Origin: Lewinellaceae bacterium
GTDB taxonomy: Bacteria > Bacteroidota > Bacteroidia > Chitinophagales > Saprospiraceae
Direction of reading: 5' to 3'
NCBI GenBank assembly: GCA_020636315.1
Contig: JACJYA010000009.1
Span: 1-64,000 of the forward strand
Length of the DNA: 64,000 nt
This document shows, in pieces, positions 32,486 to 41,556 of the stretch. Within the stretch, counting starts at the first letter, position 1; the number at the start of each line of letters is the position of its first letter. The notes under the pieces are model-generated. The model had not been told where the DNA came from and made no database searches. It was given only the letters and a program-made list of their open reading frames with translations. A program made the position numbers and the translations under genes.

Positions 32486-32632
32486 ATGCCACTTTTTCAA
32501 TACCTCGAATACCCGGATATCAACCACGACGAACGCTATAAAAAGGTCACCGCCCGCATGGTGCTGAGCCATACCAGCGGCTTTCCCAACTGGGGAAATG
32601 GGATTCCCGGCCAGCAAATACAAGCCTCATGA
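32486..32632 (+). pseudogene. Fragment of a beta-lactamase-family serine hydrolase
   Basis: A 48-codon frame reads MPLFQYLEYPDINHDERYKK then VTARMVLSHTSGFPNWGNG. The VTARMVLSHTSGFPNW core is characteristic of the class C beta-lactamase/penicillin-binding-like hydrolases just past the SxxK helix. Both the catalytic Ser segment before it and the Tyr/His motifs after it are missing. It is a truncated gene remnant 16 bp after the membrane-protein stop. Confidence 0.6.
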
Positions 32633-32670
32633 GGGTAATAGAAAAATAGATTTTCCACCGTTCTTTGTTT

Positions 32671-32922
32671 TCAGCGACTACCGGGCACCGGCACACCATC
32701 CAGGCTGAGGATCCGGTCCATACGGACCTGTTCACCGGACGGCAGGATGAGGAACTCCTCTCCATCTTTCGCCAGGGTATCCTGCAGCCTGGTCTCGGCA
32801 ACCACAGCCTCTCCGCTGTCATCCCGGTACTCCAGGCGCACCGTTTTACCCAGGACGATAGCCGCTTCGATACGGTCATAAAAGTTGCAGTCTATGGGAA
32901 TGTATTTTTCCGGTGTTTGCAT
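32671..32922 (-). CDS. Rho-binding antiterminator (Rof/YaeO-like)
   Basis: This is an 83-residue protein of the Rof family, small Sm-like proteins that bind Rho and inhibit termination. The diagnostic N-terminus YIPIDCNFYDRIEAAIVLGK is almost textbook. The C-terminal EEFLILPSGEQVRMDRILSL completes the fold. The start at 32922 lies 4 bp from a -7 box on the minus strand, implying a nearly leaderless transcript. It is a single-gene unit, not part of the neighbouring genes. Confidence 0.8.
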   Translation of the reverse strand: MQTPEKYIPIDCNFYDRIEAAIVLGKTVRLEYRDDSGEAVVAETRLQDTLAKDGEEFLILPSGEQVRMDRILSLDGVPVPGSR

Positions 32923-32926
32923 CTCA

Positions 32927-32934
32927 CAAAGGTA
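32927..32934 (-). promoter_or_regulatory. -7 box (TACCTTTG), nearly leaderless
   Basis: On the minus strand TACCTTTG fits the Bacteroidota -7 consensus TAnnTTTG exactly, 4 bp before the ATG at 32922. No good -33 TTTG was found at the usual distance. Confidence 0.45.
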
Positions 32935-33032
32935 AGAGATTGATAATTGTTCAGGTATTGCGGTTTTTCAGTATTTGGGTTTTACGGTATGGCATACTAG
33001 CACCTTTTACACATCAACACAAAAACGCACCT

Positions 33033-33896
33033 CTACCGCTCTTCCAGAAACTTATGAATAGCTGCAAAATCCAACCGCCCCATCCCCTTTTTATTGGCTT
33101 CGGCGTAAAGCTCCTTTGCCAGGTTTGCCAGGTACAGCGGCTGGTTCAGTTCGTAGGCGGTGACGGCGGCCAGGTGCAGGTCTTTGTGCATCCATTCCAG
33201 CGGGAATTGCACTTCGTAGTTGTCATTGCGGATGAGTTCTGCCTTAGCACCGGTGAAGGGGGCGGATACCACCAGGTTGGGCACAACATTCAGCAGAAAG
33301 TCTCTGGAAATACCCATTTTCTCCCCCAGGAGCACAGCCTCCGAGAAGATGGCCATCGACTGGGCCAGCATGATGTTGACTAGCATTTTGAAGGAGGTTC
33401 CTTTGCCGTTTTCGCCGATGTGGAGCACCTTTTTGCCCATCATATTGAGGTAGGGCTCCACCTCTTCCAGTATTTCCTTGTCTCCTCCCACAAAGAATAC
33501 CAGCTCGGCATTCTCGGCATGCGGTTTAGTGCCCGCCACCGGAGCGTCCATAAAGCGTACCCCCTCCTGCTCTGCCGCCTGCAGTGCCCGCACGGTAAAG
33601 GAAGGGTTGACGGTGGAACAGTCCACCCAGATGGAATCTTCTTTCATGGCCGACAGTACGCCATCATCTTTCATAAAGACCTTTTCCACCACTTCCGGGG
33701 TAGAAAGCATGCTGAAAACGAGGTGTGCTCCCGCAACTGCCTCAATCGCCGATGGTGCAACCCTGGCTCCCTTCGCCTTCAGTTCTTCCATTGGGCCTTC
33801 GGAACGGTTCCATACCGTTACGTCAACGCCGTTTTTCAACAGGTTTTCCGCCATGCGGCTGCCCATGATACCCAGGCCGATAAAGGTAGCCTTCAT
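33033..33896 (-). CDS. NAD(P)-dependent beta-hydroxyacid dehydrogenase
   Basis: This is a 287-residue enzyme of the 3-hydroxyisobutyrate dehydrogenase/glyoxylate-succinic semialdehyde reductase family. The dinucleotide motif is FIGLGIMGSRMAENL. The substrate loop is DAPVAGTKPHAENAEL, and the catalytic Lys is in GKGTSFKMLVNIMLAQ. It oxidises beta-hydroxyacids or reduces small semialdehydes; the exact substrate is not visible. The start is preceded by TATCTTTA on the minus strand, a plausible -7 box. Confidence 0.92.
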   Translation of the reverse strand: MKATFIGLGIMGSRMAENLLKNGVDVTVWNRSEGPMEELKAKGARVAPSAIEAVAGAHLVFSMLSTPEVVEKVFMKDDGVLSAMKEDSIWVDCSTVNPSFTVRALQAAEQEGVRFMDAPVAGTKPHAENAELVFFVGGDKEILEEVEPYLNMMGKKVLHIGENGKGTSFKMLVNIMLAQSMAIFSEAVLLGEKMGISRDFLLNVVPNLVVSAPFTGAKAELIRNDNYEVQFPLEWMHKDLHLAAVTAYELNQPLYLANLAKELYAEANKKGMGRLDFAAIHKFLEER

Positions 33897-33908
33897 TATT
33901 TTTTTCCT

Positions 33909-33916
33909 TAAAGATA
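33909..33916 (-). promoter_or_regulatory. -7 box (TATCTTTA)
   Basis: On the minus strand TATCTTTA, one base off TAnnTTTG, lies 12 bp before the ATG at 33896. It is the same octamer seen before the gene at 31018. Confidence 0.35.
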
Positions 33917-33926
33917 ATGAGAAATT

Positions 33927-33961
33927 AAAACCTTTGAGGTTTCGGAAACCTCAAAGGTTTT
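33927..33961. repeat. 16-bp hairpin (REP-like)
   Basis: AAAACCTTTGAGGTTT (33927-33942) and its exact complement (33946-33961) enclose a CGG loop. It is too far from any gene end to be an obvious terminator: the next minus-strand gene stops at 34534. It resembles short extragenic palindromes that recur in Bacteroidota genomes; a genome-wide count would settle it. Confidence 0.5.
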
Positions 33962-34234
33962 CAACATGGAAACGACGTGATTGGAGATGTAACCCTGCCG
34001 GGCAAATACGGGCTCTGTCAATTCCTTGATCCGGATGCAGACATTGCCGTCCCTTAGGATGGTGCCTTACATTTTTGTTATCGAATAACCTTTGCGGAAT
34101 GAAGATCATCTTTTTTAGCTGCAAATTGGACCGCATTAAAGTACAAAACTAGCTGAAAACCGGCAAAAGTGTTGTTTTTCGGCAACTGTTTAGGTTTTGT
34201 GGTGTCGTGGACTGGCCTTGCAATGAGCCCATTG

Positions 34235-34367
34235 CCATTAAGTTAAGAAAAACAGCCGCCGCTCTGTCATGGGCCAAATTGAGCTACCCTGTGACAGAGC
34301 GGCTTTGGGAAGTCGAAAGGCGAGCTTGGAGTCGCCTTCCGACAAGCCCGGCCGCTTAACTTAATGG
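34235..34367. repeat. Structured foldback element (three-stem cloverleaf)
   Basis: The outer stem CCATTAAGTTAAG (34235-34247) pairs exactly with 34355-34367. Two inner hairpins follow: GCCGCTCTGTCA (34258-34269) with 34292-34303, perfect 12 bp, and GTCGAAAGGCGA (34312-34323) with 34332-34343, 11 of 12. GCAATGAGCC occurs on both sides of the element. No open frame is present. The 33897-34533 interval otherwise contains only the hairpin at 33927. Confidence 0.6.
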
Positions 34368-34533
34368 GGTTGGCAATGAGCCACCCTATGAAACCTCAAG
34401 GGATTGTTCAATTAAGTGTGTCCGCGTTACGCTAACCCGCTGGTTTCCAGGCAACCAGGAACACAGAAACCAGGAACTATGAACACTCTCAACCTCAACT
34501 CCAAAACGCCATAAACCCCAGTTGCGTTTATCG

Positions 34534-35226
34534 TCAGGAGATATACTTGCGCGCATTTTTCCGCACCTCCGGCGTCGTCCACACCTTATGCGTTTCCAGG
34601 AAACTGAGTACGAAATCCTTATCGTGTCTGGAATATTCCCGCAGCACCCAGCCCACGCTCGTCTTACAGAACCGCTCCTCCCTCTGGATGAGGGTGATGG
34701 AAAAGGCTTCAATCGTATCGATGTGTTTTGTGATAGACTTACACTGCGCGAAGGGGACCAGGGAAGCACGGGCCGTCCACAGGTAGGCATCCGCATTCCA
34801 GGTTTTCAGCACGGGCAGGGCCTGCTCCGGCGAGCGGTCCACCATCGGTGAAAGCAGCCGTACGCAAAGCCAGTCGCAGACGTTCCAGTCGCTGATCCAG
34901 CGCTGATCGAACCAGTGGGAGATCAGCTTCAGCTGCAGGCCGGCGCCTAGCCCTTTCCAGTAGAGCTGCAGGTAGAGGATGGCCGCCAGCTTGTCTTCGG
35001 TAAAGGGCTGTTGCATGAGATCGCTGAGCATCTTAAACTGAGCTTCAGCGGGCTGTTGGGCAAGGTTATTCTCTTTTGTAACCGCCTTTACTACCTCCCG
35101 TATCTGCGGAATACCCACCCCTTTGGAGCGGATATCATGCTTGACGTAATTCTCCAGCCAGCGGGCTTTTTTTTCATTTCCCAGAGCTGTGAGGCGGGCC
35201 TCGATGGCTTGAGCTACTCCATTCAT
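34534..35226 (-). CDS. DNA alkylation repair protein (AlkD-like)
   Basis: This is a 230-residue all-helical HEAT-like repeat protein of the DNA alkylation repair family; AlkD-type glycosylases remove positively charged alkylated bases. Family stretches are VKHDIRSKGVGIPQIREVVK, the Trp/Asp-rich WISDWNVCDWLCVRLL and KTSVGWVLREYSRHD. The active-site Asp/Trp/Tyr residues lie in the helical concave face and appear kept. The ATG at 35226 is preferred over an upstream TTG. It is convergent with no neighbour and sits alone. Confidence 0.88.
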   Translation of the reverse strand: MNGVAQAIEARLTALGNEKKARWLENYVKHDIRSKGVGIPQIREVVKAVTKENNLAQQPAEAQFKMLSDLMQQPFTEDKLAAILYLQLYWKGLGAGLQLKLISHWFDQRWISDWNVCDWLCVRLLSPMVDRSPEQALPVLKTWNADAYLWTARASLVPFAQCKSITKHIDTIEAFSITLIQREERFCKTSVGWVLREYSRHDKDFVLSFLETHKVWTTPEVRKNARKYIS

Positions 35227-35372
35227 TTTCAAAACAGATTATGGGATGACAATACCTTTTTCTCAAATAAAAGGAATTACTCAAGATTAAAAAATAAGCG
35301 CTATATTGATTTTTCGAAAAACATTCCGACACTTGTAAAACATATTCACTCTACCAATAAAACTCACTAGTT

Positions 35373-38336
35373 ATGAACCAAAAAACGATTCAAAAGGCCT
35401 TCAGGATACTGGCCTCCCTGGGAGTGCTGTTCCTGGCTTTGGGAGTTACGGGGCTTCATGCTCAGAACTTCACCCTCAAGGGTACCGTTACGGCCCCGGA
35501 CGGCGAGCCTTTGCTGGGCGCCACCATTTACGTGGACGGCGCTGCCAGCCAAGGTACCGTTACGGACTTTGAAGGCGCCTACAGCCTGAATATCCCCGCA
35601 GGCGACAACCCCGTTACGATTGTTTACAGCTATGTCGGTTACGGTGGCGCCCGCCGCCAGGTGACTCCCACCGCCGGCGGAACGGAAACGATCGACGTTG
35701 TACTGCAGGAAGATTATGTCGGACTGGAACAGGTGATCGTGACCGGCGCCTCGACCGCCACCACGAAGAAGCGGCTGGGGAATGCCATTTCCACCCTGGA
35801 CGCCCGGGACATCACCAACTCCGGGGCGACCAGCCTGGACCAGGCCCTGTCCGGAAAGATTACCGGCGCCCTGGTCAACCAGAATTCCGGGAACCCGGCA
35901 GGAGGTATCTCCGTCACCCTGAGGGGATACAGCACGGTGCTGGGAAACTCCAACCCGCTTTACATCATAGACGGAGTGATCATCGACAACTCCTCCAACG
36001 AGCTGATCGACCTGGGCGGCTATACCCAGAACCGCCTGGTGGACCTCAACCCCAATGACATTGAAAGGGTAGAAGTCATTAAAGGCGCCGCCGCCGCCGC
36101 CGTTTACGGCTCCCGGGCCAGCAATGGCGTCGTTCAGATCTTTACCAAGAAAGGCGCACAGGGCAAGCCCAGGATCTCTTTCTCCACCAGCTTTAACATC
36201 AACCAGCTGAGAAAGGAGATCGAAGAGAATATGGAACCCTTTGCCTTTGAAGAGCCGGCCAATGCCAACAACGATAACCTGGTGCCTACCACCCGCTATA
36301 AAATGCAGGATTACATCTTCGATACCGGCATCGGTACGGACAATACCATCTCTATGAGCGGCGGATCGGAGAACACGAAGTATTATGCCTCGGGTTCCGC
36401 CTTTTACAACCAGGGCATTATCAAGAACAGCGACTTTGGCCGTTATTCCGCCCGTTTGAATATCGACCAGATCCTGAGTAGCTGGGCTTCCGTATCCGTA
36501 GGGTTGAATTACATCCACAACAACAGTAATGAAATACCCAATGGCGGTATCGCTGAGGTCTATGGCGCCCTGACCGGTTTCAATTTCAACAACAACAACT
36601 TCAACCCGGAACCGGACGCAGACGGCAATTACCTTAGCCCGGCAGGCTTCGTCGCCAACCCGCTGGAGGTGATCGAGACCTTTAAATTCGGGCAACAGAC
36701 CCGGCGTTTTATTGGTAATACCCAACTCAGGCTTTCTCCTTTCAAGGGGTTTGATATTGAGTACATCCTGGGTTTTGATACCTATACTCAGGAGGCCAAC
36801 GGATTCATCCCTGTCGGCGCCAACGGCACCCCCCTCGGCTGGGCCCGCACGGCGATCGGAAATTCTCAACTTGTCAACAACGACCTGAACCTGAGGTATT
36901 CCATTGATATCAATGACAAGCTGGAATCCCAAAGCTGGCTGGGCTTCACCGTCCAGCACGATGAATTTTCCACCATAGCCATCACCGCCAACCGGCTCTC
37001 ACCGGTCGTTCAGTCCACCAACGCCGGTACGGTAACCGGAAGGGGGGACTCCAAATCGGAGCGGAACATCCAGGGCGCTTTCTTCCAGCAGACCTTCGGG
37101 CTGTCCGGGAAACTGTACCTCACCGGCGCCATCAGGCTGGACCAGGCCTCTCCTTTCGGAGAAAATGAACGGACTCAGTTCTACCCCAAGGCCAGCTTCA
37201 GCTATCTGATCTCGGAAGAACCTTTCTGGAAAGATGGGGTTGGGGCCATCAATACCTTTAAGATCAGGGCCTCTTACGGCGAATCCGGTAACCTTTCCGC
37301 CCTGCAGGCCTACGAGCGCTACGCCAACTACAACCCGGTGCCGATCGGCGGCCAAACCGGCCTGGTGCCCTCCACCCGCCAAGGCAACCCCGATATCAAA
37401 CCGGAGCGCCAGATTGAGAAGGAATTTGGTTTTGATATGAGCATGCTCAACAACCGCCTTGGCCTGGAATTCTCCTACTATGACGTCAAAGTACAGGACC
37501 TGCTCCTCGAGCGGACCACAGCCCCAAGCACCGGCTTCAGCTCACGCCTGGAAAATGTGGGCACTATGACCAATAAAGGCTTCGAATTGATGGTCCGGGC
37601 GGTGCCGGTACAGACACAGGGTTTCAACTGGAAGCTGACCACCACCTTCAGCCAGAACAAAAATAATGTGGAGGGCATTGAAGGCGGCCTGATCCGCCTG
37701 CCCAAGAGCTTTGGCATTTCCGTGGCCCGCAACGGAGAACCCCTCGGCGTTATCGACGGCTTCTATTTTGCCCGCGACGCCAGCGGCAACATCCTCCTGG
37801 ACGCCAACGGCCTGCCCAGCCGGGCTACCGATGAAGCAGGCGTGGTGCTGCGGAAGACCATTGCCGACCCCAACCCCGACTGGATCGGCTCTCTGATCAA
37901 CGAGTTCACCTACAAGAAGTTCTCGCTCTATCTGCAGTTCGATGCCGTTCAGGGCTTTGAAGTCTTCAACTTCACCGACCGGGTGAATTCCCGTTCTTCC
38001 TTCGGCGGCGGCTTCCGCGATGCCCAGGAGATCAGAGGCGAACTGCCAAGAGGCTACAACAATGCCGCTTACAACATCTGGGAACGGTATATCGAGGATG
38101 GTTCTTTTGTAAAGCTGCGCGAACTGACGCTGAGCTACACCACCAACCCGAAAACACCCGCGATCAGCAACCTGCGCATCTTCCTGCAGGGCCGCAACCT
38201 GTTGTCCTTCGACAACTACAACGGCTGGGACCCCGAGGTATCCTCCTCCGGCCAGACCAACGGAGTACGCGGGTTTGATTTCAACGAGGTGCCTATTCCG
38301 CGGACCATTCGGTTCGGCATTGGCCTGACCCTCTAA
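35373..38336 (+). CDS. SusC/RagA-type TonB-linked outer-membrane transporter
   Basis: This is a 987-residue SusC-like receptor: signal peptide, carboxypeptidase-regulatory-like domain (about 30-115, APDGEPLLGATIYVDGAASQ), plug (about 120-260, with AAAAAVYGSRASNGVVQIF) and a large beta-barrel ending in RTIRFGIGLTL. It imports oligomers in partnership with a SusD lipoprotein, encoded 41 bp downstream. A DeoR-type regulator follows the pair. No polysaccharide enzyme is adjacent; the nearest is a GH95 fucosidase about 3 kb further on. Confidence 0.95.
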   Translation: MNQKTIQKAFRILASLGVLFLALGVTGLHAQNFTLKGTVTAPDGEPLLGATIYVDGAASQGTVTDFEGAYSLNIPAGDNPVTIVYSYVGYGGARRQVTPTAGGTETIDVVLQEDYVGLEQVIVTGASTATTKKRLGNAISTLDARDITNSGATSLDQALSGKITGALVNQNSGNPAGGISVTLRGYSTVLGNSNPLYIIDGVIIDNSSNELIDLGGYTQNRLVDLNPNDIERVEVIKGAAAAAVYGSRASNGVVQIFTKKGAQGKPRISFSTSFNINQLRKEIEENMEPFAFEEPANANNDNLVPTTRYKMQDYIFDTGIGTDNTISMSGGSENTKYYASGSAFYNQGIIKNSDFGRYSARLNIDQILSSWASVSVGLNYIHNNSNEIPNGGIAEVYGALTGFNFNNNNFNPEPDADGNYLSPAGFVANPLEVIETFKFGQQTRRFIGNTQLRLSPFKGFDIEYILGFDTYTQEANGFIPVGANGTPLGWARTAIGNSQLVNNDLNLRYSIDINDKLESQSWLGFTVQHDEFSTIAITANRLSPVVQSTNAGTVTGRGDSKSERNIQGAFFQQTFGLSGKLYLTGAIRLDQASPFGENERTQFYPKASFSYLISEEPFWKDGVGAINTFKIRASYGESGNLSALQAYERYANYNPVPIGGQTGLVPSTRQGNPDIKPERQIEKEFGFDMSMLNNRLGLEFSYYDVKVQDLLLERTTAPSTGFSSRLENVGTMTNKGFELMVRAVPVQTQGFNWKLTTTFSQNKNNVEGIEGGLIRLPKSFGISVARNGEPLGVIDGFYFARDASGNILLDANGLPSRATDEAGVVLRKTIADPNPDWIGSLINEFTYKKFSLYLQFDAVQGFEVFNFTDRVNSRSSFGGGFRDAQEIRGELPRGYNNAAYNIWERYIEDGSFVKLRELTLSYTTNPKTPAISNLRIFLQGRNLLSFDNYNGWDPEVSSSGQTNGVRGFDFNEVPIPRTIRFGIGLTL

Positions 38337-38377
38337 AGGCATCCTTTTATTTTCATTTTCAAGAAAAAGAAAAAACC

Positions 38378-39700
38378 ATGAGAATTATCAATAAATTTCT
38401 GATCATCATCCTGCTGTTCTCCCTGAGCGCATGCGAGCTCGACCTCGTCAACCCCAACGCTGCTTCGGAAGAACAGGTGCTCAACTCCAAGGATGGCCTG
38501 ATCTCTCTGGCTGTCGGTGTCCGCCAGTTATATTCTACCACCGCCTATGGCAACGCCGTGTTATACACCTCCATCACCACCCGCGAAACGGGAGCCATGA
38601 CCACCTTTTCCAGCCTGGAAGAACTGGAGATCGGAGGGCCGAACCTCAACGGAACGAACGAGCGGGTCACCCGCCTGTTCTCCACCGTTATGCGGGTGAA
38701 AGGCATGGCTGAAAACCTGGTGGCCAGCGTGGATAATGTATCTTTATCGAATGAGACCCGGGCCAGCCTGCTCGCCTACGGGAACCTGTTCCGCGCCATG
38801 TGCCTCGGCATCCTGGCTCAAAACTGGGAACAGGCGCCCCTTCTGAACTCGCCGAACAACGACGCGGCCTTCAACTCTCGTTCCGAAGTATATGCCGAGG
38901 CCATCCGCATCCTGGATGAGTCGGCCAAGGCCATGGAAGGAACGTCCATACCATCGGACCTGGTTGGCCCTTTTGGAGAAATCGACCTGCTCAACACACT
39001 TTATGCCTATCTGGCCCGGTATTACAATGCTACCGGAAACAACGACGCGGCCATCGCTTCCGCTAATAAGGTGGACCTCGGCGCGACTTCTTACCTGACC
39101 TTCGACGAGGAAAATGCCAACCCCATCTTTAACGGGTTCTTCACCGGAACGGTAGAATACGCGCCCCGGACCAACTTCGGCCTCCCGGCTGCGCTGACAC
39201 CGGACCCCGGAGATGGGCGGATCGCTTTTTACATGAACATTGTCGGCAATACTTCCCTCTACGGCAACCTGCCGGTTGAGGAACTCGCAGCCCCCTTCTT
39301 TACTTCGGCAACTGCTTCCATCCCGGCTTACCTGCCTGGAGAGATGATGCTCATCAAGGCGGAGGCCTACGCCCGTAAAGGGGAGCTCGGTAATGCGGAA
39401 GATGCGCTGAATATGGTCCGGCAAAAGACGGCCGATGAAGACATCTACGGCCTGGGCGCCGGCCTTACCGACACGTACTCCTCCGGAGGAGACCAGGCGG
39501 CGCTGCTGAATGAGATCTACAAAAACCGCAGGGCGGAGTTGTTCATGATCGGCACCTCCCTGGACGACAGCAGAAGGTTCGGCCGCCCCGAACCGCCGAC
39601 AACAACCGATTTCACTTCGGAAAGGAACCGGAATTTCTACCCCTACCCGGATAACGAACGGGAGAGCAACCCGAATACTCCGGCCGACCCGCCGATATGA
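38378..39700 (+). CDS. SusD/RagB-type outer-membrane lipoprotein
   Basis: This is a 440-residue lipoprotein (LFSLSAC lipobox) of the SusD family, the surface ligand-binding lid of the SusC transporter. The TPR-like helical region and typical C-terminal NKNRRAELFMIG-like segment (LLNEIYKNRRAELFMIGTSL) are visible, followed by RNFYPYPDNERESNP. It is shorter than the 500-600 residues usual for large-glycan SusD proteins, closer to types that bind small ligands. It shares the operon with the SusC gene. Confidence 0.93.
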   Translation: MRIINKFLIIILLFSLSACELDLVNPNAASEEQVLNSKDGLISLAVGVRQLYSTTAYGNAVLYTSITTRETGAMTTFSSLEELEIGGPNLNGTNERVTRLFSTVMRVKGMAENLVASVDNVSLSNETRASLLAYGNLFRAMCLGILAQNWEQAPLLNSPNNDAAFNSRSEVYAEAIRILDESAKAMEGTSIPSDLVGPFGEIDLLNTLYAYLARYYNATGNNDAAIASANKVDLGATSYLTFDEENANPIFNGFFTGTVEYAPRTNFGLPAALTPDPGDGRIAFYMNIVGNTSLYGNLPVEELAAPFFTSATASIPAYLPGEMMLIKAEAYARKGELGNAEDALNMVRQKTADEDIYGLGAGLTDTYSSGGDQAALLNEIYKNRRAELFMIGTSLDDSRRFGRPEPPTTTDFTSERNRNFYPYPDNERESNPNTPADPPI

Positions 39701-39728
39701 TAGAGGATTGAAGTGAAATAATTTGAGG

Positions 39729-39760
39729 GGAATGGCAGGCCACTCAGCGCCTGCCATTCC
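39729..39760 (+). terminator. Hairpin after the SusD gene
   Basis: GGAATGGCAGGC (39729-39740) pairs exactly with GCCTGCCATTCC (39749-39760), loop of 8. No strong U-run follows, so it may be a Rho-assisted terminator or an RNA-stability hairpin. Confidence 0.5.
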
Positions 39761-39853
39761 TGTCAATTCAAGCGCTGCTCCTCTTGCCCGCCTTGTTAAT
39801 CCTTCCAACTTTTTGCACAGTTTATCAGAAATCCGTAAAAAACAGGCCATCAT

Positions 39854-39876
39854 TTGCAATAATTTGCAATATTGCA
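39854..39876. promoter_or_regulatory. TTGCAAT repeats and palindrome, candidate DeoR operator
   Basis: TTGCAAT occurs at 39854 and 39864, one helical turn apart, and the second is part of the perfect palindrome TGCAATATTGCA (39865-39876). It lies about 75 bp before the DeoR-type start and could bind that regulator. Confidence 0.5.
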
Positions 39877-39951
39877 CACAACAACAATTCTAAAGTGTAT
39901 TGAGCCTGGCCTCAATGCCCGTGCATTTCCGTAGTTAAAAAACATGTCCAG

Positions 39952-40701
39952 ATGTTAAAAAAGGAGCGCCAGGCGCTTATCATGAGAGAGGTCAATATCC
40001 GCAATAAGGTGCTTCACGCCGACCTGAGCAAAAAGCTGGCCGTTTCTGAAGACACTATTCGACGGGACCTTCAGGAACTGGCGGACGAGGGCAAACTCGT
40101 CAAAGTGCGGGGAGGGGCGCTTTCAAAATCTTTCCAGACCAATTCGTACCGGGGCGCGGAGATCTACAAATATCAGGAAAAGACCGCCATCGCCCGAAAA
40201 GCAGTGCCCCTTTTGTCGAACGGTATGCTCGTTCTCATCAGTGGAGGAACAACAACCATCGAGTTGGCGCGCATCCTGCCTCAGGAGCTCGAAGCCACCT
40301 TTTATACCCCCAGCCTCCTGGTGGCCCTGCAACTGGCCGAACATCCCAATTCGGATACCATCCTTATCGGAGGCCGCATTTCCAGAAACGCCAAGATCAC
40401 CACCGGTGGAGAGGTGGTCAGCATCCTTCGCGATATCCGCCCCGACCTCTGCCTGATCGGCACCAACAGCATCGATGCCCGGATCGGCATCACCGATTCC
40501 GACTGGGAGGTAGTAGATGTCAAAAAGGCCATGATCCAGGCCTCGGAGAAAGTAGCGGTCCTTGCCATTTCGGAAAAGCTGGATAATGCCCAGAAGATCC
40601 GCATAGCCCCCATCAATGACATCGATTATCTGATCACTGAGCTGGAACCCGGCGACCCCTTGCTGGGCCCGTACAAAACTGCCGGGATACAGGTAATATA
40701 A
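39952..40701 (+). CDS. DeoR/GlpR-family transcriptional regulator
   Basis: This is a 249-residue repressor. The N-terminal winged helix (EVNIRNKVLHADLSKKLAVS, then EDTIRRDLQELADEGKLVKV) has the RRDL signature of DeoR proteins. The C-terminal domain resembles the ribose-5-phosphate isomerase-like sensor (LISGGTTTIELARILP) that binds phosphorylated sugars. It follows the SusCD pair on the same strand by 250 bp and has its own possible operator. It probably regulates sugar uptake or catabolism genes, perhaps the pair upstream. Confidence 0.93.
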   Translation: MLKKERQALIMREVNIRNKVLHADLSKKLAVSEDTIRRDLQELADEGKLVKVRGGALSKSFQTNSYRGAEIYKYQEKTAIARKAVPLLSNGMLVLISGGTTTIELARILPQELEATFYTPSLLVALQLAEHPNSDTILIGGRISRNAKITTGGEVVSILRDIRPDLCLIGTNSIDARIGITDSDWEVVDVKKAMIQASEKVAVLAISEKLDNAQKIRIAPINDIDYLITELEPGDPLLGPYKTAGIQVI

Positions 40702-40717
40702 CGCGAGGCCCGGCTAC

Positions 40718-41359
40718 CTACCCTCTTTTCCGTCGGTACTTGTCCCGGATAGCTTTCACAATTCCATAGGCCAGCACCAGCAGTAAGGCAATGATAAGCC
40801 CCGAAAAGATCAGCCCGTAATGGCGTTTCACCCAGGGGATGCCCCCGAAGAAAAAACCTGCCAGGACGTAAGCCGTGATCCAGGCCACCCCGCCGATGAT
40901 ATTGTAAGGTGTGAACAAGCGGAACGGCATGCGGGTAAGCCCGGCAACGAAAGGCGCCAGGGTCCGCATAAAAGGAAAAAAGCGGCTCAGGGCAACCGCC
41001 CAGGGGCCATAACGCTCGTGATACCGGCGGGCTTTCTGCAATTGCCGCGCCCAAACCGTATCCTTTCTCTGAAAAAAACGGTGTCCGAGAAATTTGCCAA
41101 TAAAGTAATTGGAAGTATTGCCGGCGATGGTAGCGATTGATAACAAAGGCAGCAGAATAGCCAATTCCAGGGAGCCGCTGGCGGCAAAGAGGCCGGCGGA
41201 AAAAAGCAGCCCGTCTCCGGGAAAGAAAGCAATGACGACCAGCCCTGTCTCAATGAATATGATGAGAAACAAAAACAAATACACCAGGCTCCCGTAGCGG
41301 GAGATAAGTTCTCCCAGCATCTGGTCCGCATGCATCATCCATTCCAGGAGTTCCGCCAT
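40718..41359 (-). CDS. DedA-family membrane protein
   Basis: This is a 213-residue inner-membrane protein of the DedA/SNARE-associated family, linked to undecaprenyl-phosphate or phospholipid recycling. The family motifs are present: FFPGDGLLFSAGLFAA, then GNTSNYFIGKFLGHRFF and FSRFFPFMRTLAPFVAGLTR, with the Arg and acidic residues thought to handle the proton. About six hydrophobic segments are seen. It is a single-gene unit on the minus strand. Confidence 0.92.
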   Translation of the reverse strand: MAELLEWMMHADQMLGELISRYGSLVYLFLFLIIFIETGLVVIAFFPGDGLLFSAGLFAASGSLELAILLPLLSIATIAGNTSNYFIGKFLGHRFFQRKDTVWARQLQKARRYHERYGPWAVALSRFFPFMRTLAPFVAGLTRMPFRLFTPYNIIGGVAWITAYVLAGFFFGGIPWVKRHYGLIFSGLIIALLLVLAYGIVKAIRDKYRRKRG

Positions 41360-41444
41360 AATGATCTGTATTTCGCATCTGCCCGTCCTGTAAGGACAAC
41401 AATATAGCCATATAACAATTTAACCGGCACATAGGTAGCAATGC

Positions 41445-41556
41445 GTGTGTATAACAAATTGCACAGTCAGATTATGAAAGGCTTAGCAATCCCTTCGCTT
41501 TGCTGCGGGCTTACCAATCCACTACCCAAGCAAAAAGTGCAATTTGTTATACACAC
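41445..41556. mobile_element. 112-bp MITE with 20-bp terminal inverted repeats and 9-bp target duplication
   Basis: GTGTGTATAACAAATTGCAC (41445-41464) and its exact complement (41537-41556) bound the element. TAGCAATGC occurs directly before it (41436-41444) and directly after it (41557-41565), a perfect 9-bp direct repeat as expected from a staggered-cut insertion. The 72-bp interior has no coding frame. The 9-bp duplication suits elements mobilised by IS1-, IS4- or IS5-group transposases; no parent is in the window. It lies between convergently placed pirin and DedA gene regions. Confidence 0.85.

Noticed and set aside
41445..41556. Possible integron attC site (GTATAAC / GTTATAC ends, 112 bp)
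   Set aside because: The arms pair perfectly with no extrahelical bases, the R-box pattern does not fit, and a 9-bp direct repeat flanks the element, which points to transposition.
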